This document shows, one piece after another, positions 1 through 12,090 of a DNA stretch of 60,000 bases (the stretch's first letter is position 1; every line of letters starts with the position of its first letter). The translations under genes were made by a program, and so were the position numbers. The DNA lies in the NCBI GenBank assembly GCA_949358305.1, contig OX442318.1:12818517-12878516 (forward strand), given 5' to 3'. The stretch comes from Strigamia acuminata. Taxonomy: Eukaryota; Arthropoda; Chilopoda; Geophilomorpha; Linotaeniidae. The notes below the pieces were generated by a model. The model was not told where the DNA came from. It made no database searches and worked only from the letters and a program-made list of their open reading frames with translations.

Positions 1-779
1 ATTTCCGGAACATTCGTTTGCAAGCTTTAGTTGTCAGTGTACATTCGGCGAGCAGTTGTAACACACCTAGATTCTGTGCAAATGGATACAATTAGTGGAA
101 TTAAAACATTTTTTTTTAAGAATGTCGCACACAGCAATGGCATGTTGTATGTGCATGTTGTATGTGCATGCAAATTTCTCATGTTCGAAATGGGTTTTCT
201 ATCCAATAAAGTATTTTTTGTGTGAAAAAATAATATATTTTTTGCTTATTTTTTGTTTTCTCTTAATAAGGCCATTTCTGAATACATAATATTCAGACTG
301 ATTTTTAGTAACGTAATTTCGACGTCTTTTGTGATTGTTTTCTTCCCTTTCACGTTCCACCACTATGTGTCGACTTAGTTCTCTCTCTACTCACTTCCAA
401 CTTGGAGCCACAAGCTTGAAGCAAAAAATCCAAATCAAAATTTGGACTCTGAAACTCCAACCGCAGCCTTTGCTGCTCTTCGTGTACAAACAAAGCGACA
501 TCCCTCGCCTCTGGGTTGCGAACATTTGCGTCCCAAAACTCCAAGTACTCGTAACCTAACTTGTACAGCAGATCTTCACGGACAGTCCAAGCTAAATCAA
601 ACAATTTGATATTGATAATTATGAAATAAATCCACAAATCCGTGACACTCACGTAGTTTATCGAAATAAGTGATTAATTCCATCGTCTCTTTCATTTTAA
701 CGTCAAAAATATCTTCAACATTCCATTGAATGATACACCTAAAAAGAATTTTAATCGCCAGGTCCGCTAATGTCTGCAT
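1..779 (-). CDS. LRR-family gene, copy A (3' part outside the window)
   Basis: Partial member of the LRR gene family that fills this region. Exon 1 runs 779-653 (starts M-Q-T-L-A-D-L-A-I-K-I-L-F), exon 2 runs 591-395 (contains ARDVALFVHEEQ and SPNFDLDFLL), and the leucine-rich exon starts at 73 and leaves the window at base 1. Splice sites are GTGAGT donors and a GATTTAG acceptor before exon 2. Phases (1, then 0) match the intact paralogues. Oddity: exon 1 is 127 bases against 271 in copies C, F and G, an in-frame loss of 48 codons that removes the GQA..TGKFAVIR..PNLFGFLS block. A MITE sits just upstream of the start codon (821-1459) and may separate the gene from its promoter. The function of the family is unknown; an F-box/LRR-type adaptor is one possibility from the layout only. 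Confidence 0.6.
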
Positions 780-820
780 TTTTGATGATATTCCGACTGA
801 AAATTTTGGTTTGCTTCGTT

Positions 821-1459
821 GGATATACTTTAGAATTGGGCCCACTTCAGAATGGGCCCAAAATTTGGTTACTTACCAAGAAAAGTATGCTGGGACCGAA
901 AATGACACTCAAAAGTGTCGGAAATCAAGTTATGTGGTTGAAAACGCTCCGTGAAAGCTGTCGTTTACATAGGCAAGTGGCTGTGTGGCCGCCATTGTTG
1001 CTTGTTAAATGCTGAATTGTTTAAATTTTCACGGCGCTGCAATGAAAACCTGCAACAGAGACAGAGGCATTGACCACTTTCATGCTCTCCTGGATAATAT
1101 CAGAGCCCTGTATCCAGGAACTGAATTTCCGACACTTTGGGTAAGAATTGCGTGTTTTTTCTTTTTTTTCTAACAAGAGGGGGCTAGCGCCCCCCCTTGA
1201 CCCCCCCGCGAACCTCACCTTATCCAGTTTTTTTTATACAAACCAGATAGCCAAGTAACCAAGTAACCAGATAATCGAGCAACAATGGCGGCCACACAGC
1301 CACTTGCCTATGTAAACGACAGCTTTCACGGAGCGTTTTCAACCACATAACTTGATTTCCGACACTTTTGAGTGTCATTTTCGGTCCCAGCATACTTTTT
1401 ATGATAAGTAACCACATTTTGGGCCCATTCTGAAGTGGGCCCAATTCTAAAGTACACCC
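821..1459. mobile_element. MITE 1: long-TIR DNA transposon, non-autonomous
   Basis: The two arms (about 821-1003 and 1279-1459) are near-perfect inverted repeats of about 175 bases; the outer ends read GGATATACTTTAG and, reverse-complemented, GGGTGTACTTTAG. An 8-base target-site duplication GCTTCGTT flanks it exactly (813-820 and 1460-1467). The centre has a GC-rich inverted stretch (GGGGGCTAGCGCCCCC). No transposase is encoded. Long TIRs with an 8-base duplication fit a Mutator-like or Merlin-type family, but the superfamily is not proven. Confidence 0.85.
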
Positions 1460-1622
1460 GCTTCGTTTACATATTTTTTCTTTCTAAACTTCCAACAATA
1501 GTTGCTGCAGCAACAGATAAACAAACGATCAACCGGCTTAAATAATGAAATATGCCCAAAAGGAAACCAAAAAATACAAAATTAAAAATGCCAAAAATAA
1601 ATAAATAAACAACAAAAACCCC

Positions 1623-2280
1623 GATATAATTTTACTTTATGGGCACCCTCTCAGATCATCTCCAAAATTTGGTTCTAGGGGTAACCAAGGGTGGGGAATC
1701 GAATGGCGTTGACGGTTTTGGGGGCAAACGAAAACGGAAGCGAAAATCAGGAGATTAACGGCTGTAGGTCAAGCTGGGAATCATATGGCCCATTGTTGAT
1801 GTTGCTGCTGCTGTCGTCGCTGGTCCACAGTGTTAGCGGACAGGGGGTCGGGGAAGGGTGGGGGCCCGAGGGGGGGGTGCTGGGGGGCAGAGCCCCCCCC
1901 TTGAATAAGAAAAAGCACCCCAAAACTAAGGTAGAAAAACGATGGTACGAACCAGGGATGAAATGGACACTTCTTTTAGGTGCGAGGATGATGAAAAAAG
2001 GACGAATCGTTGAGTGAAATGAAAGATGGCTGACAATCAGAGTGCACGTGCATAACAATGCTGGGGAGAAAATGACTGGCTGCTAACAATCAAATTAACA
2101 TTTTAAAAATGTGAAAGCAAACATCTGATGTTAATCGCAGGTCATTAAACTGCTGTTTTCTACTTCCATTTTCGTTTGCCCCCAAAACCGTCAACGCCAT
2201 TCGTTTTCCCACACTTGGTTACTCCTAAAACCAAATTTTGGATATGATCTGAGAGGGTGCCCATAAAGTAAAATTGTTCC
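1623..2280. mobile_element. MITE 2: long-TIR DNA transposon, non-autonomous
   Basis: Arms of about 120 bases (about 1623-1745 and 2165-2280) are inverted copies; both share AATTTTACTTTATGGGC and a GTTGACGGTTTTGGGGGC block. An 8-base duplication AAAACCCC flanks the element (1615-1622 and 2281-2288). The paralogous sequence at about 42690-42715 reads straight through AAAAACCCCAAACG with no insert, so an empty site is visible in this window. The centre again holds a G/C-rich inverted stretch, as in MITE 1. It has no coding capacity. Confidence 0.85.
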
Positions 2281-3309
2281 AAAACCCCAAACGTAACGAA
2301 ATTAAAACTGAAAATCATTTGAAAAACAATATATTAATATATATAAAACAATACATACCGGTATCTTTCTTCTTCTAAACAGACCCGAGAGAAAACCAAA
2401 AGCGAGGACTGAAACGACTCCATTGTTTCGGTAACCACGCGGACTCAGAAACGCCATCTTGGACACTCCGTTGTTCAACTTTCGCTAACTTATTACATCA
2501 TCGCTTGTAAGGCATAAAGCCAGTCGGTACGGCGACTAATAATCGCACGATTCAACTCGTAATTCATCGGTTTTATAAAATATGGATGCGTGAGTTATGT
2601 CATAAACAAGCTGAGAAATTAACTGAACTAAATTGTTTCCAATTTAGTGGGTTAACTTCTTGATTTGTGTTCCTACGCTTTTCGGCAGCCGGAAGTTACC
2701 AAATCTGGAAGGTGTAATTACTGTTGCAATCTGTTTCTCCAAATTCCATTTCCATTTCTCCAAATTCGGACCCACATCCAACACCTTGAAAAATAAACTA
2801 AAACAAATCCACTGATCGTCCTAATCGAACAGGACAAATTCCAGCAAACTATCAATGTGAGGGAATGCAGAATTGAAGATTATTATTATCATTAGTCATT
2901 AGTTTGATATTTGTAGTTTTAATTATTGTATTCTTTGCCAATAGTTGGCGCCATGTACCCACAGTTCAGATTTGTTTATGTTTATGTTTGACTCAAGTTC
3001 AGGTTTGGGCTTGACTCAAGTTTTAGTTTTTAGTTTTGGTTTTGCCTTAAAATGTAGAAGATGTAGAATAAATCAGCTCCAAAAACAAGTGGGTTTTGCT
3101 TTGTAACACTCAACAATCAACGAGCAAACCTCGCAAATCATCGCAATCAAACATCGCGTTTTCTTTCACACATGAATTTACAAAGAAAGTTTGTTCCGGA
3201 TCTAAATAAGACACTTGTTTAACATGGCATACGGTATTCACTTTTTATTTTTCAATACAAAAAAATCGAATCATTGCAGACACAGCCACTGACAACTCGT
3301 TAGTCACCA
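2281..3309. other. Intergenic unit duplicated at 42700-43260
   Basis: No gene seen. About 2380-2590 is closely similar to 42797-43010 (shared AAAGCCAGTCGGTACGGCGA), and about 3180-3300 matches the blocks downstream of copies F, G and H. The LRR genes therefore duplicated together with their spacers. Confidence 0.7.
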
Positions 3310-4227
3310 TCATTGCCACCGCCATGGTCCTTGGATAGAAAACCATGCTACCGCCAAGAATATTATCCACAAGTGCAAAATAGGCCGGGTCGTCAAATAC
3401 GGCAACAGCAGGATCACACCGTGTTTTTTAGCCAGAAGCTGCAGCGCAGCAACGTCAAAATATTGCCTCCTCGTCTCATCAACGTACAAAATCACTAATA
3501 ACTCCTCCAAAGAATCGATTTTTAACAAATCCTCAATCCCCGACGGCCCCAACAAGTCGCACGCATCAATTCCAAAAATTTTGAGTTTCCGGACTGGACT
3601 GGCAAATGCGGATAGTAAGGGCCGCAACAAACGAAAAAAATTCATAGCAGCACGGGCCACCGACAATCTACCGAAATCCCGCGGTGCCAGTCGAATACTC
3701 TTCTCCGCCATCAAATCGGCCAAATCGCGCGCAATTTTGTTACTGAACTCGGAGCAACGCTGCAGAATGAGATTCTCCAGGTTGGGACACATGGCCAAAA
3801 ACTCGAACAAATAACCAGAGGTCACCCAACGATCATTGGGATCGTACAGGCCAAATTCCTCCAAGTTATCGAACCGCAAATCACGCAAACAAACTCGATC
3901 AAACGCATCATTTTGCTCCGCTATTTTCACGTCCGAGTCATAACGTATGTCGACGTACAACTTGCGCAACTCCTTGAATTTCGTCAAACTGTGCAGCATT
4001 TTGAGGGTGAAGATATTCGGGGTTATGTCTATTCTGGAAACTTGAGGACACGTGAGCGCGCCTATATCCAGCTCCTGTGTGGAGTTTGTTGGCGCAGTTT
4101 TCTCAGGAAATCTTTCGTGGTTCCATCGGCAACAAACTCGAAGAGTGGCAGCTGGGCAATGCACGTTGCCGAATTGTCTTCTTAAGCATTTTGCTGTATT
4201 CCCTTCAATTTGATACTGTAGTGACAA
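3310..4227 (-). pseudogene. LRR-family copy B, damaged leucine-rich exon
   Basis: The downstream two thirds reads well as the LRR exon (DIGALTCPQVSRIDITPNIF, NDRWVTSGYLFEFLAMCPNL, LLGPSGIEDLLKIDSLEELL). The upstream part is broken. The family block before it (the IARLPL..FVRKLC region) is present near 4100-4185 only in another frame, the segment from there to the DIGALTCP motif (about 80 codons in copy C) is missing, and no exon 1 or 2 is recognisable upstream. The C-terminus also departs from the family after ILLLPYL. I read this as a deletion plus frameshift pseudogene. A conserved AATAAA-type signal lies downstream on the minus strand near 3245. Confidence 0.7.
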
Positions 4228-4866
4228 ATTGTCGCTTGGTTTCGTCTGTTTTTTTACTTTCTGAACCTGATGCTTATAAATTTTTATTTCTTAAATTTCT
4301 GCTTTTGTTCTAATTTTCAACAACAGTTACTGCAATAACAAGTGAACAAACATTTATTTAATCCATCTACATCAAACAAGACAACCATTTGCTATTGACC
4401 AAACAAACATTTGTATTTTGCAGCAACATAATTAAAACGTTTAATTTTTGATGCAGAAAATGATAAAACTCACCCGTAACACTAAACTGCCACCAGGTTT
4501 GCCACAGTGTTTCTACCTGTTGATAAATGATGATTTCTGCTTGATTTCAGACAAAATTCATAAAAACAATTTGTCCCGGATCTACATTTTAAACATACAT
4601 GGTAAATACATTACTTTTTTGTGGGGGTTTGTAGTAAATCTTTGGATAAAAAGATCACAGGTAATAAAACAAACCACGGCAGTTACACCTTGAGCTAGTA
4701 ATTACACATCGCCGGCAAAGGACGCGACAAAATATATTACAAAACGCAATTGTAATGTTATTATTTGTCAAATACAAATGCATCGAGTCGAAATGGCATA
4801 TTCACTTTTATTTTTTAATACAAGCAAATCGAATTAATGGAGACACGCGCAGACACTGACAACTCG

Positions 4867-6906
4867 TTAGTCGCCATCATGGCCGCCATCATCAACGTCA
4901 TCTACAAGTGCATCATCGGGCAGGTCATCAAATATTATTTCCAGGATCACACCGAGTTTTTCGGCCATTAGCTGCATCGCAGCAACGTCAAAATATTGCC
5001 TTCTCATATCATCAATTCGCAAAACTACTAACAACACCTCTAAAGAATCGATTTTTAACAGATCCTCGATCCCCGACGGCCCCAACAAGTTGCACCAATT
5101 AATTTCCAAACGTCGGAGTTTCCGGACTGGACTGGCAAACAAACGAGGAAAAAAATTCATAGCGGCACGGGCCACCGACAAACTACCAGAATCCCGCGGG
5201 GCCGGTCGAGCGCTCTTCGCCGCCATCACGTCGGCCAACTCGCGCGCAATTTTGTTACTGAATCCAGAGCAAAGGTACAGACTGAGTTTCTGCAGGTTGG
5301 GACACATGGCCAAAAACCCGAACAAATAACCGGAGGTAACCCAAAGGTCGTTGGGATCGATCAGCCAGAAGTCTACTAAGTTAGCAAACCGAAAATCGCG
5401 CAAACAAACGCGATCGAACGTGTCATTTTCCTCCGCTATTTTCAAGTTCGATTCGTAACTGATGTTGACGATCAAGATGTGCAAATGCTTGAATTTCGTC
5501 AAACTCTGCAGCATTTTTAGGGTGAAAGTATTCGGAGTGATTTCGATTATGGTCACGTTAGGACAGATGAGCGCGCCTATTTCCAATTCCTCCTCAATGT
5601 CGTCGTGAGGGTGCACCAACTTCAGCATTCTCAGCTTATATTTCTGCGGTGGCGCGCCGATCGGCTGCAGCGATTTGAGCCACTTTGAATGATCGTAACC
5701 AGCCAAGTATACGATCGATTTCATCTTGTTCAATATCAAGCAGTAGCAGTCGATTGAAAGTTCGTCGCTAAACGTGACCATTTGCAAGGTTTTGCAGAGT
5801 CTGGAGTCTTGTGAGCAAAGTTTGCGTACGAAATCCTCCGTTGTTCTAAAGGCATTAAGATCGGTGAGTGGCAGCCGAGCAATGTAGGTCGCCGCGTCGT
5901 CTTCAACGATGGTGTTATTAATATCTAGTACACGGAGGTTTGGCGAAGTCTGGCACATTTGTTTGGAGGTGGTGGTTGTCAGTGTAAATTCGCCGGATAG
6001 TACTAACACCGTCAGATTCTACGCGAATAGATAGAATTAGTAGAATTAAAACAAATTCTTTGTAATTTCGCGTTGGGTGTGCATGTCTTTTGGATTTAAC
6101 ATTAGTGTGCATGCAGATTTGTCATGTTCAAAATGTGTTTACTATTCAATAAAGCCTTTTTTGTATGAAGAAATGTATTTTTATGCAATTTTTGTTAGAA
6201 AATACATGTTTTGTCCCACAAGATGCCATTTTTGCACAACAAGATGCATTTTTTTGCATGAAAACACATAATATTCAGACCAATGTCTAGTAACGTAATA
6301 ATATGTTGTCTTTTCTGACTACTCCTACCCTCGAAACAATAATTTCAAGTCCCATTACTGTGTGCAGACACTTCTCTTTGCCTACTCACCTTTAACTTGT
6401 GGCCACAAACCCTAAGCAAAAAATCCAAATCAAAATTTGGAGTCGTAAACTCCAACCTAAGTTCTTTCTGCTCTTCGTCTAAAAACAGAGCGACGTCCCA
6501 CGCCCCTGGCTCGCGAACACTTTTGTCCCAAAACTCCAACTCATTCAACTTCTCCAGCATTTCTTCACGAAGAGCTAAATCACATAACTTCACATTAAAA
6601 ATTACAAATAAAATCCATTAATCCGTGACACTCACGTAGTTTATCCACGGCTGGACTGGGTACATATTTAGTACTCAGAAATCCGAATAGGTTAGGAGGC
6701 CACAGAACATGAAAAAAAGAATTCACAATGCCACGAATCACCGCGAATTTCCCGGTATTCCGCCGGGCCTGTCCAGCAATGACTTTATCGAAGTAATCCA
6801 TTAATTCCAGTGTGGTACTCACTCGATCAGTCTCCATTTCTTCAACAGGCTGTTGAATAAGACTCCCGAAAAGAATTTTAATAGACATATTCTTTAATGA
6901 TTGCAT
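4867..6906 (-). CDS. LRR-family gene, copy C (intact)
   Basis: Three exons can be placed: 6906-6636, 6574-6390 and 6018-4867, giving 535 residues with phases 1 and 0 at the introns and no stop. The start is the ATG at 6906 (M-Q-S-L-K-N-M-S-I-K-I-L-F), shared by the paralogues. Exon 2 holds the family signature REPGAWDVALF..EEQ followed by PNFDLDFLLRVCGHKLK. Exon 3 is a run of degenerate leucine-rich repeats (LPNL..LDI, CPNLQKLSLYLCSGFSNKIA, LLGPSGIEDLLKIDSLEVLL) and ends in an acidic D/G-rich tail. There is no signal peptide or membrane segment, so a soluble intracellular adaptor is my inference. An F-box-like role for exon 1 is possible but not shown. A minus-strand AATAAA lies about 60 bases past the stop (near 4810). 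Confidence 0.8.
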
Positions 6907-7289
6907 TTTCGATCCTGTGGCGATGTTCCGACGTGAGATTTTGGTCTTGGTCGGGCAGTTCTGAATTTCAAACAATGGTTACTGCAGCAACAGGTAAACA
7001 AACGTCGAAATGTTAAACAAACAATAAGCGGGGAATAATTCGTCCAAACTCAGCCATTTTGCTTCGGCAAAAATAAAACCAGAAGCAATAAAAACGAAAC
7101 AACCAAAAATGGCGATTGGTGTAGCATTTTTACCCGACTTTGTTTACTCAAGAAAAGACATGAACTGCTAATGGAGGTTTGTGTGTGGTTTGTGTGTTTG
7201 AATTGTTCTGTAATCTAATGGCATTTGAAGGAATTGATGATGCTGATGACGCTGAAAAGTGAAAAAGTTCCATTCTGCAATCTGATTTA
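6907..7289. promoter_or_regulatory. Conserved upstream block of copy C
   Basis: No other gene seen. The sequence just upstream of the ATG is shared with copies F, G, H and others: AAATTTTGGTCTTGGTCG, then TTCTGAATTTC, then CTGCAGCAACAGGTAAACAA (near 6985-7005; equivalents near 11750, 42580, 45550 and 39210). On the minus strand TTTACCTGTTGCTGCAG resembles a 3' splice site, so part of it may be a 5' UTR exon boundary. Confidence 0.4.
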
Positions 7290-7830
7290 CAACAATGTCC
7301 AACACGTCGGCCAGCTAGTGCGCAATTTTGTTACTGAAGCCGAAGCACTGCAAAAGAACGAGATTCTCCAGTTTGGGACACACGTCTAACAACTCGAACA
7401 AATAACCAGAGCTAACTCAACGATCAGTGCTGTCATACGGGGAAAGTTCCACCAATTTATCAAACCGCAAATCGCGCAAACAAACTCGATCGAACGCATC
7501 ATTTTCCTCCGCTATTTTCACGTCCGAGTCATAACGCATGTCGACGTACAACTTGCGCAACTGCTTGAATTTCGTCAAACTGCGCAGCAATATGAGGGTG
7601 AGGATATTCGGGATTATGTCGATTCAGGAAACCTAAGGACACGTGAGCACGCCTATATCCAGCTCTTCCTCAACGGCGTCGTCAGGGTACAACAACACCA
7701 AAACTCTCAGATTGTATTGCTGCGCTTTGCGCCACCTGGAATCGAAAGTGTCCAATACCATGCAGAATCAGTCCATTGAAATTTGATTGCTCAACTTGAA
7801 CACTCGCAACGTTTTGCTGAGTCTTTTGGA
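7290..7830 (-). pseudogene. LRR-family relic, copy D
   Basis: Nucleotide-level match to the leucine-rich exon of the neighbours (the GCGCAATTTTGTTACTGAAGC, GGGACACACGTCTAACAACTCGA and AAACTCGATCGAACGCATC stretches), in the same orientation but with stops and shifts. No open frame of useful length remains and exons 1 and 2 are absent. Confidence 0.7.
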
Positions 7831-8022
7831 TTTTCATGCAAATGTTTTGCAAATGTTTTGCAAATGTTTTGCATGCAAATGTTTCATGTATAAAATGTGT
7901 TGTGACGCTGCTATTACATCGCCCCTAGTTTGTACAATGAATAAACATCCACTTTAATGTTTAACTTCTGCAAATGAAGTTTACTCATTTCCTTAGGCAT
8001 GCATAACTTCGGACTTACCATA

Positions 8023-8280
8023 CCGCCCCGTTTAATAGCCCGGGTTCATTAAGGCGCCTGGCCCCATTTTAGCGCTGGGCAGTCATCGGCGATTTATAGA
8101 ATTGGCGCTAACCCCGATTAAGCGCCGGCTCCCGAAAAATTGGTGATTTTTGCAGGAACATCACCATTTTTCGCCGATTTTTCAGTTATGTGCCGGGCCC
8201 AAATAAACGCCGGGCTTAAAATTAGCGCCGGGTGGGACAGTTAAAAAAAAATTAATCTCCCAGGCTATTAAACGTTGCGG
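8023..8280. mobile_element. MITE 3: GC-rich, TA target duplication
   Basis: A 258-base element with TIRs of about 24 bases (left starts CCGCCCCGTTTAATAGCCC; the right end is the inverted copy with a few changes), flanked by TA (8021-8022 and 8281-8282). The interior is far more GC-rich than its surroundings and contains repeated GGCGC/GCGCC words. It is non-coding. A TA duplication points to a Tc1/mariner-like or related transposase in trans. Confidence 0.75.
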
Positions 8281-8458
8281 TATTGTAGTATTCAAACATA
8301 TAACATTTAAATGATAATAAATGACAATAAATTGAGTGATAAAATGAAAAACCTAACTATTATTTGGAATTTCTGTAGAATAGAGCGTTTTACATTTCTT
8401 ATTTGTACTAATTGGTACACAATTCACTTTTTATTTATTTACAGCCACTGACAACTGG

Positions 8459-9392
8459 TTAGTCGCCAGCATTGCCACCGCCACCATCATTATCTTCAAG
8501 TTCATCATCGAACGGGTTTTCAAACCGTGGAAGCAGTTTCACACCGTGTTTTTGAGCCATTCGCTGCATTGCACCAACGGCAAAATGTTGCCTTCTCATC
8601 TCGTTAATTCGCAAACTCACATATAACTCCTTCAAAGAACCGATTTTTATCAGATCCTCAATGCCCGACAGCCCCAACAAGTCGCGATCAAAAATTTTCA
8701 AACATTTGAGATTCTTCAACAGGGCTGGACTAGGAAAGAAATTTGTAGCCAAAAATCTGGATAGATAAGGTCGCAACAAAAGAATAGAATAATTGAGCGC
8801 GTCACGGGCCAGTCCAGCACTCTTCTTGTTCATCACGTCGGCCAACTCGCGCGCTATTTTGTTACTCAAGCCGGCGCAATAATAAAGAGTGAGTTTATTA
8901 AGGTAGGGACACATGTCCAACAACTGGAACAAATAACCAGAGCTTACCCAACGGTTGTTGGGATCGCTCAAGGAAAAATCCACCAAATTCTCAAAGCACA
9001 AATCCCGCAAACAACCTCGATCGAAACAATCATTTTCTCTAGTACCAAAAAAAAAAAGAAAAACAAAATAGAGAGAGAAGCCATTTTTGAGTAATTAAGT
9101 CTTATTTTCTAATTTACGATCTTTCTTCTTTTTGTCATTTTATTTCTTTCACGTTTGCCCACTGTGTGCGCAGTTTAACTCCTCCTTTGATACTCACCCT
9201 TAACATGTGACCACGAACTTTAAGCAAAAACTCAAAATCAAAATTTGCACTGGAAAAGGGCAAGTAAAGATTATCATTTTTTCTAGAAACAACCAGAGCA
9301 ATGTCCCACAACTCTGGCGCGCGAATACCGCAGTCCCAAAACCGCTCGTAGTGGTAAGTTATCAGGTCCAGCGATTTTTTTCCCGCAGCCAA
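8459..9392 (-). pseudogene. LRR-family copy E, 5'-truncated
   Basis: 9010-8459 encodes only the C-terminal half of the leucine-rich exon (SNKIARELADVMNKKSAGL, LLGLSGIEDLIKIGSLKEL, acidic G/D tail). It is open to its end but starts abruptly at an A-rich stretch (9050-9060). A diverged exon 2 lies at about 9392-9135 (APELWDIALVV, SSANFDFEFLLKVRGHMLRV). The N-terminal half of the LRR exon and all of exon 1 are missing, so a normal product is unlikely. Confidence 0.65.
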
Positions 9393-9528
9393 TCACAGCT
9401 CATTGTAGCAAACCCCGGATGCAACGTATTCCAGATCTACATAACTTATGAAACTTGCTCAACATGGCATATTCACTTTTTATTTTTTTATACAAAAAAA
9501 TCGAATTAATGCAGACACTGACAACTCG

Positions 9529-11671
9529 TTAGTCGCCATCATTGCCATCGCCAACAACATTATCCACAAGTGCATCATGAAGCGGGTCTTCAAATAGTAG
9601 CTTCAGAATCACACCGTGCTTTTCAGCCATTAGCTGCAGCGCACCAACGTCAAAATATTGCCTTCTCATCTCATTAATCTGCAAAATCACTTCCAACACC
9701 TCCAAAGAATCGATTTTTAAAAGATGCTCGATCCCCGACGGCCCCAACAAGTTGCACCCATTAATCTTCAAACTTACGAGTTTCTGGACTGGACTGGCAG
9801 ATCTGAACTGTAAGGGCCGCAACCAACGAGGAAAAAAATTCATAGCGGCACGGGCCACCGACAAACTACCGGAATCCCGCGCGGCCGATCGCGCGCTTTT
9901 CTTCGCCGTCATGTCGGCCAACTCGTGCGCCATTTTGTTACTGAAACCCGAGCAACTGAACAACGCGAGTTTCTCCAGGTTGGGACACATGGCCAACAAC
10001 TCGAACAAATAACCGGACGTAACCCAACGGTCGTTGGGATCAACCAAGGAAAATACCCACAAATTATCAAACCGTAAATCGCGCAAACAAACTCGATCGA
10101 ACGTGTCATTTTCCTCCGCTATGTTCAAGTCCGAGTCATAACGCATGTCGACGTACAAGTTACTCAACTCCTTGAATTTCGTCAAACTCAGCAGCATTTT
10201 AAGGGTGAAAATATTCGGAGTGATGCGGATCATGATAACTTTAGGACACGCGATCGCGCCCATTTCCAGCGCCTCCTCAATGTCGTCGTGAGGGTGCACC
10301 AACGCCAGAAATTTCAAATTGTTTCGCTGCGGTGGCGCGCCGGTCGGCAGCAGCGCGTTGAGCCACTTGGAATGGTAAGTGTGCAAGAGTTTGATCAATT
10401 TCATCCTGTTGAATATCAAGCAGTAGCAGTCCATTGAAAGTTCGTTGCTAAACGAGGCCATTTCCAAGGTTTTGCAGAGTGTGGAATCTTGTGAGCAAAG
10501 TTTGCGTACGAAATTCTCCGTTGTTCTAAAGGCATCAAGATCGGTGAGTGGCAGCCGAGCGATGTAGGTCGCTGCGTCGTCTTCAACGAAGGTGTTGTGC
10601 ATGTCTAGTACGTGGAGATTTGGCAAAGTCTGGCATATTTGTTTGGAAGTGGTGGTTGTCAGTGTATATCCGTGGGGTAGTTGTAACACCGTCAGATTCT
10701 GCGCGAATATATAGAATAGTAGAATTAAAACATTTTGTTTGTAAGAATGTCGTGCACAAAAATGACTTGTTGGATGTGCATGTCTTTGGATTTAACATTA
10801 GTGTGCATGCAAATTTCTCACGAACAAAATGTATTTACTATTCAATAAGACATTTTTTTGTACTGTATTAACAAATGTATTTTTATGCAATTTTTGGTAG
10901 AAAATGCAATTTTTGGTAGAAAATGCAATTTTTGGTCAAAAATGCAATTTTTGGTAAAAAAAAATGCAATTTTTGGTATAAAAAATGCAATTTTTGCCCC
11001 ACAAGATGCCATTTTTACATAATACACAATATTTAGACCAATTTTTAGAAACCTAATAATTTCTTGTCTTTTCTGATTATTCCTTCCCTCTTAACAATAA
11101 TTTCAAATCCCATCACTGTGTGTGCACACTTCTCTCTCTTCACTTACTTCCAACTTGTCGTCACAAACCCTAAGCAAAAAATCAAAATCAAAATCTGGAC
11201 CCAAAAACCCCAGCTTCAGTTCTTTCTGCTCTTCGTGTACAAACAGAGCGACGTCCCACGCCCCTGGCTCGCGAACACTTTCGTTCCAAAACTCAAAGTA
11301 ATCTAACTTCTCCAGCAAATCTTCTTGAACTTTAAAAGCTAAATCAAACAATTTCATATTGATAATTACGAAAAAAAATCCATAAATCCGTGACACTAAC
11401 CTAGTACATCCTCGGCTAAACCAGGTACATAGTTACCACTCAGAAATCCGAACAAATTAGGAGGCCAAAGTAAATGAAAAAAAGAATTTACAAGGTCAAG
11501 AATCACCGCGAATTTGCCGGTATCCCGCCGGGCCTGTCCAGCAATGACTTCGTCGAAGTAATCCATTAATTCCAGTGTGGTACTCACTCGGTCGTCCTCC
11601 ATTTCTTCAACTGGCCGTTGAATAAGACTCACGAAAATAATTTTAATTGACATATTTTTTAATGATTGCAT
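9529..11671 (-). CDS. LRR-family gene, copy F (intact)
   Basis: Exons 11671-11401, 11338-11148 and 10698-9529 join in phase (1, then 0) to 543 residues. Exon 1 starts M-Q-S-L-K-N-M-S-I-K-I-I-F and contains VEEMEDDRVSTTLELMDYFD. Exon 2 has REPGAWDVALFVHEEQKEL. Exon 3 is the leucine-rich region, with CPNLEKLALFSCSGFSNKMA and LLGPSGIEHLLKIDSLEVL, and an acidic tail. Intron 2 contains a minisatellite (10866-11010). This is one of three copies without a visible lesion. A minus-strand AATAAA occurs about 45-50 bases beyond the stop (near 9480). Role unknown; soluble LRR protein by sequence. Confidence 0.8.
10866..11010. repeat. Intronic minisatellite of copy F
   Basis: About seven imperfect copies of a 17-20 base unit built on AATGCAATTTTTGGTA, lying in intron 2 of copy F. 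The same ATGCAATTTTT core recurs at 40915-41200 and 44637-44840 in the same intron of paralogues. Confidence 0.85.
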
Positions 11672-12090
11672 TTTCGATGCTGTGACGATATTCACTCGGG
11701 AAATTTTGGTCTTGGTCGAACAGTTCTGAATTTCAAAGAATACTTACTGCAGCAACAGGTAAACAAACGTGGAAATGTTGATCAACAATCAAAAACAACA
11801 ATTGTTACTGCATGAAAAACAGTGGTTAACAAGGCATATTCACTTTTTATTTCTGAACACAAATCAAATCGATGTAATGCAGACTCGGCCTCTGACAACT
11901 CCTTTGGTCAGTATATTATCGCTGCCGCTGCTTTCTTCGCACCCATCGCTCTCATTTCGAGGGTAAGTAACAGGATTTTCACCTTCACGCAGCGTTTCTC
12001 ACTCGTTTGCCGCGTCAAATGAGCGAGGCAATGTTCTTTTCTCACTAATTTCATTTTTTGTGTCTCGAAATGTAAATTTTTTGACGTTTT

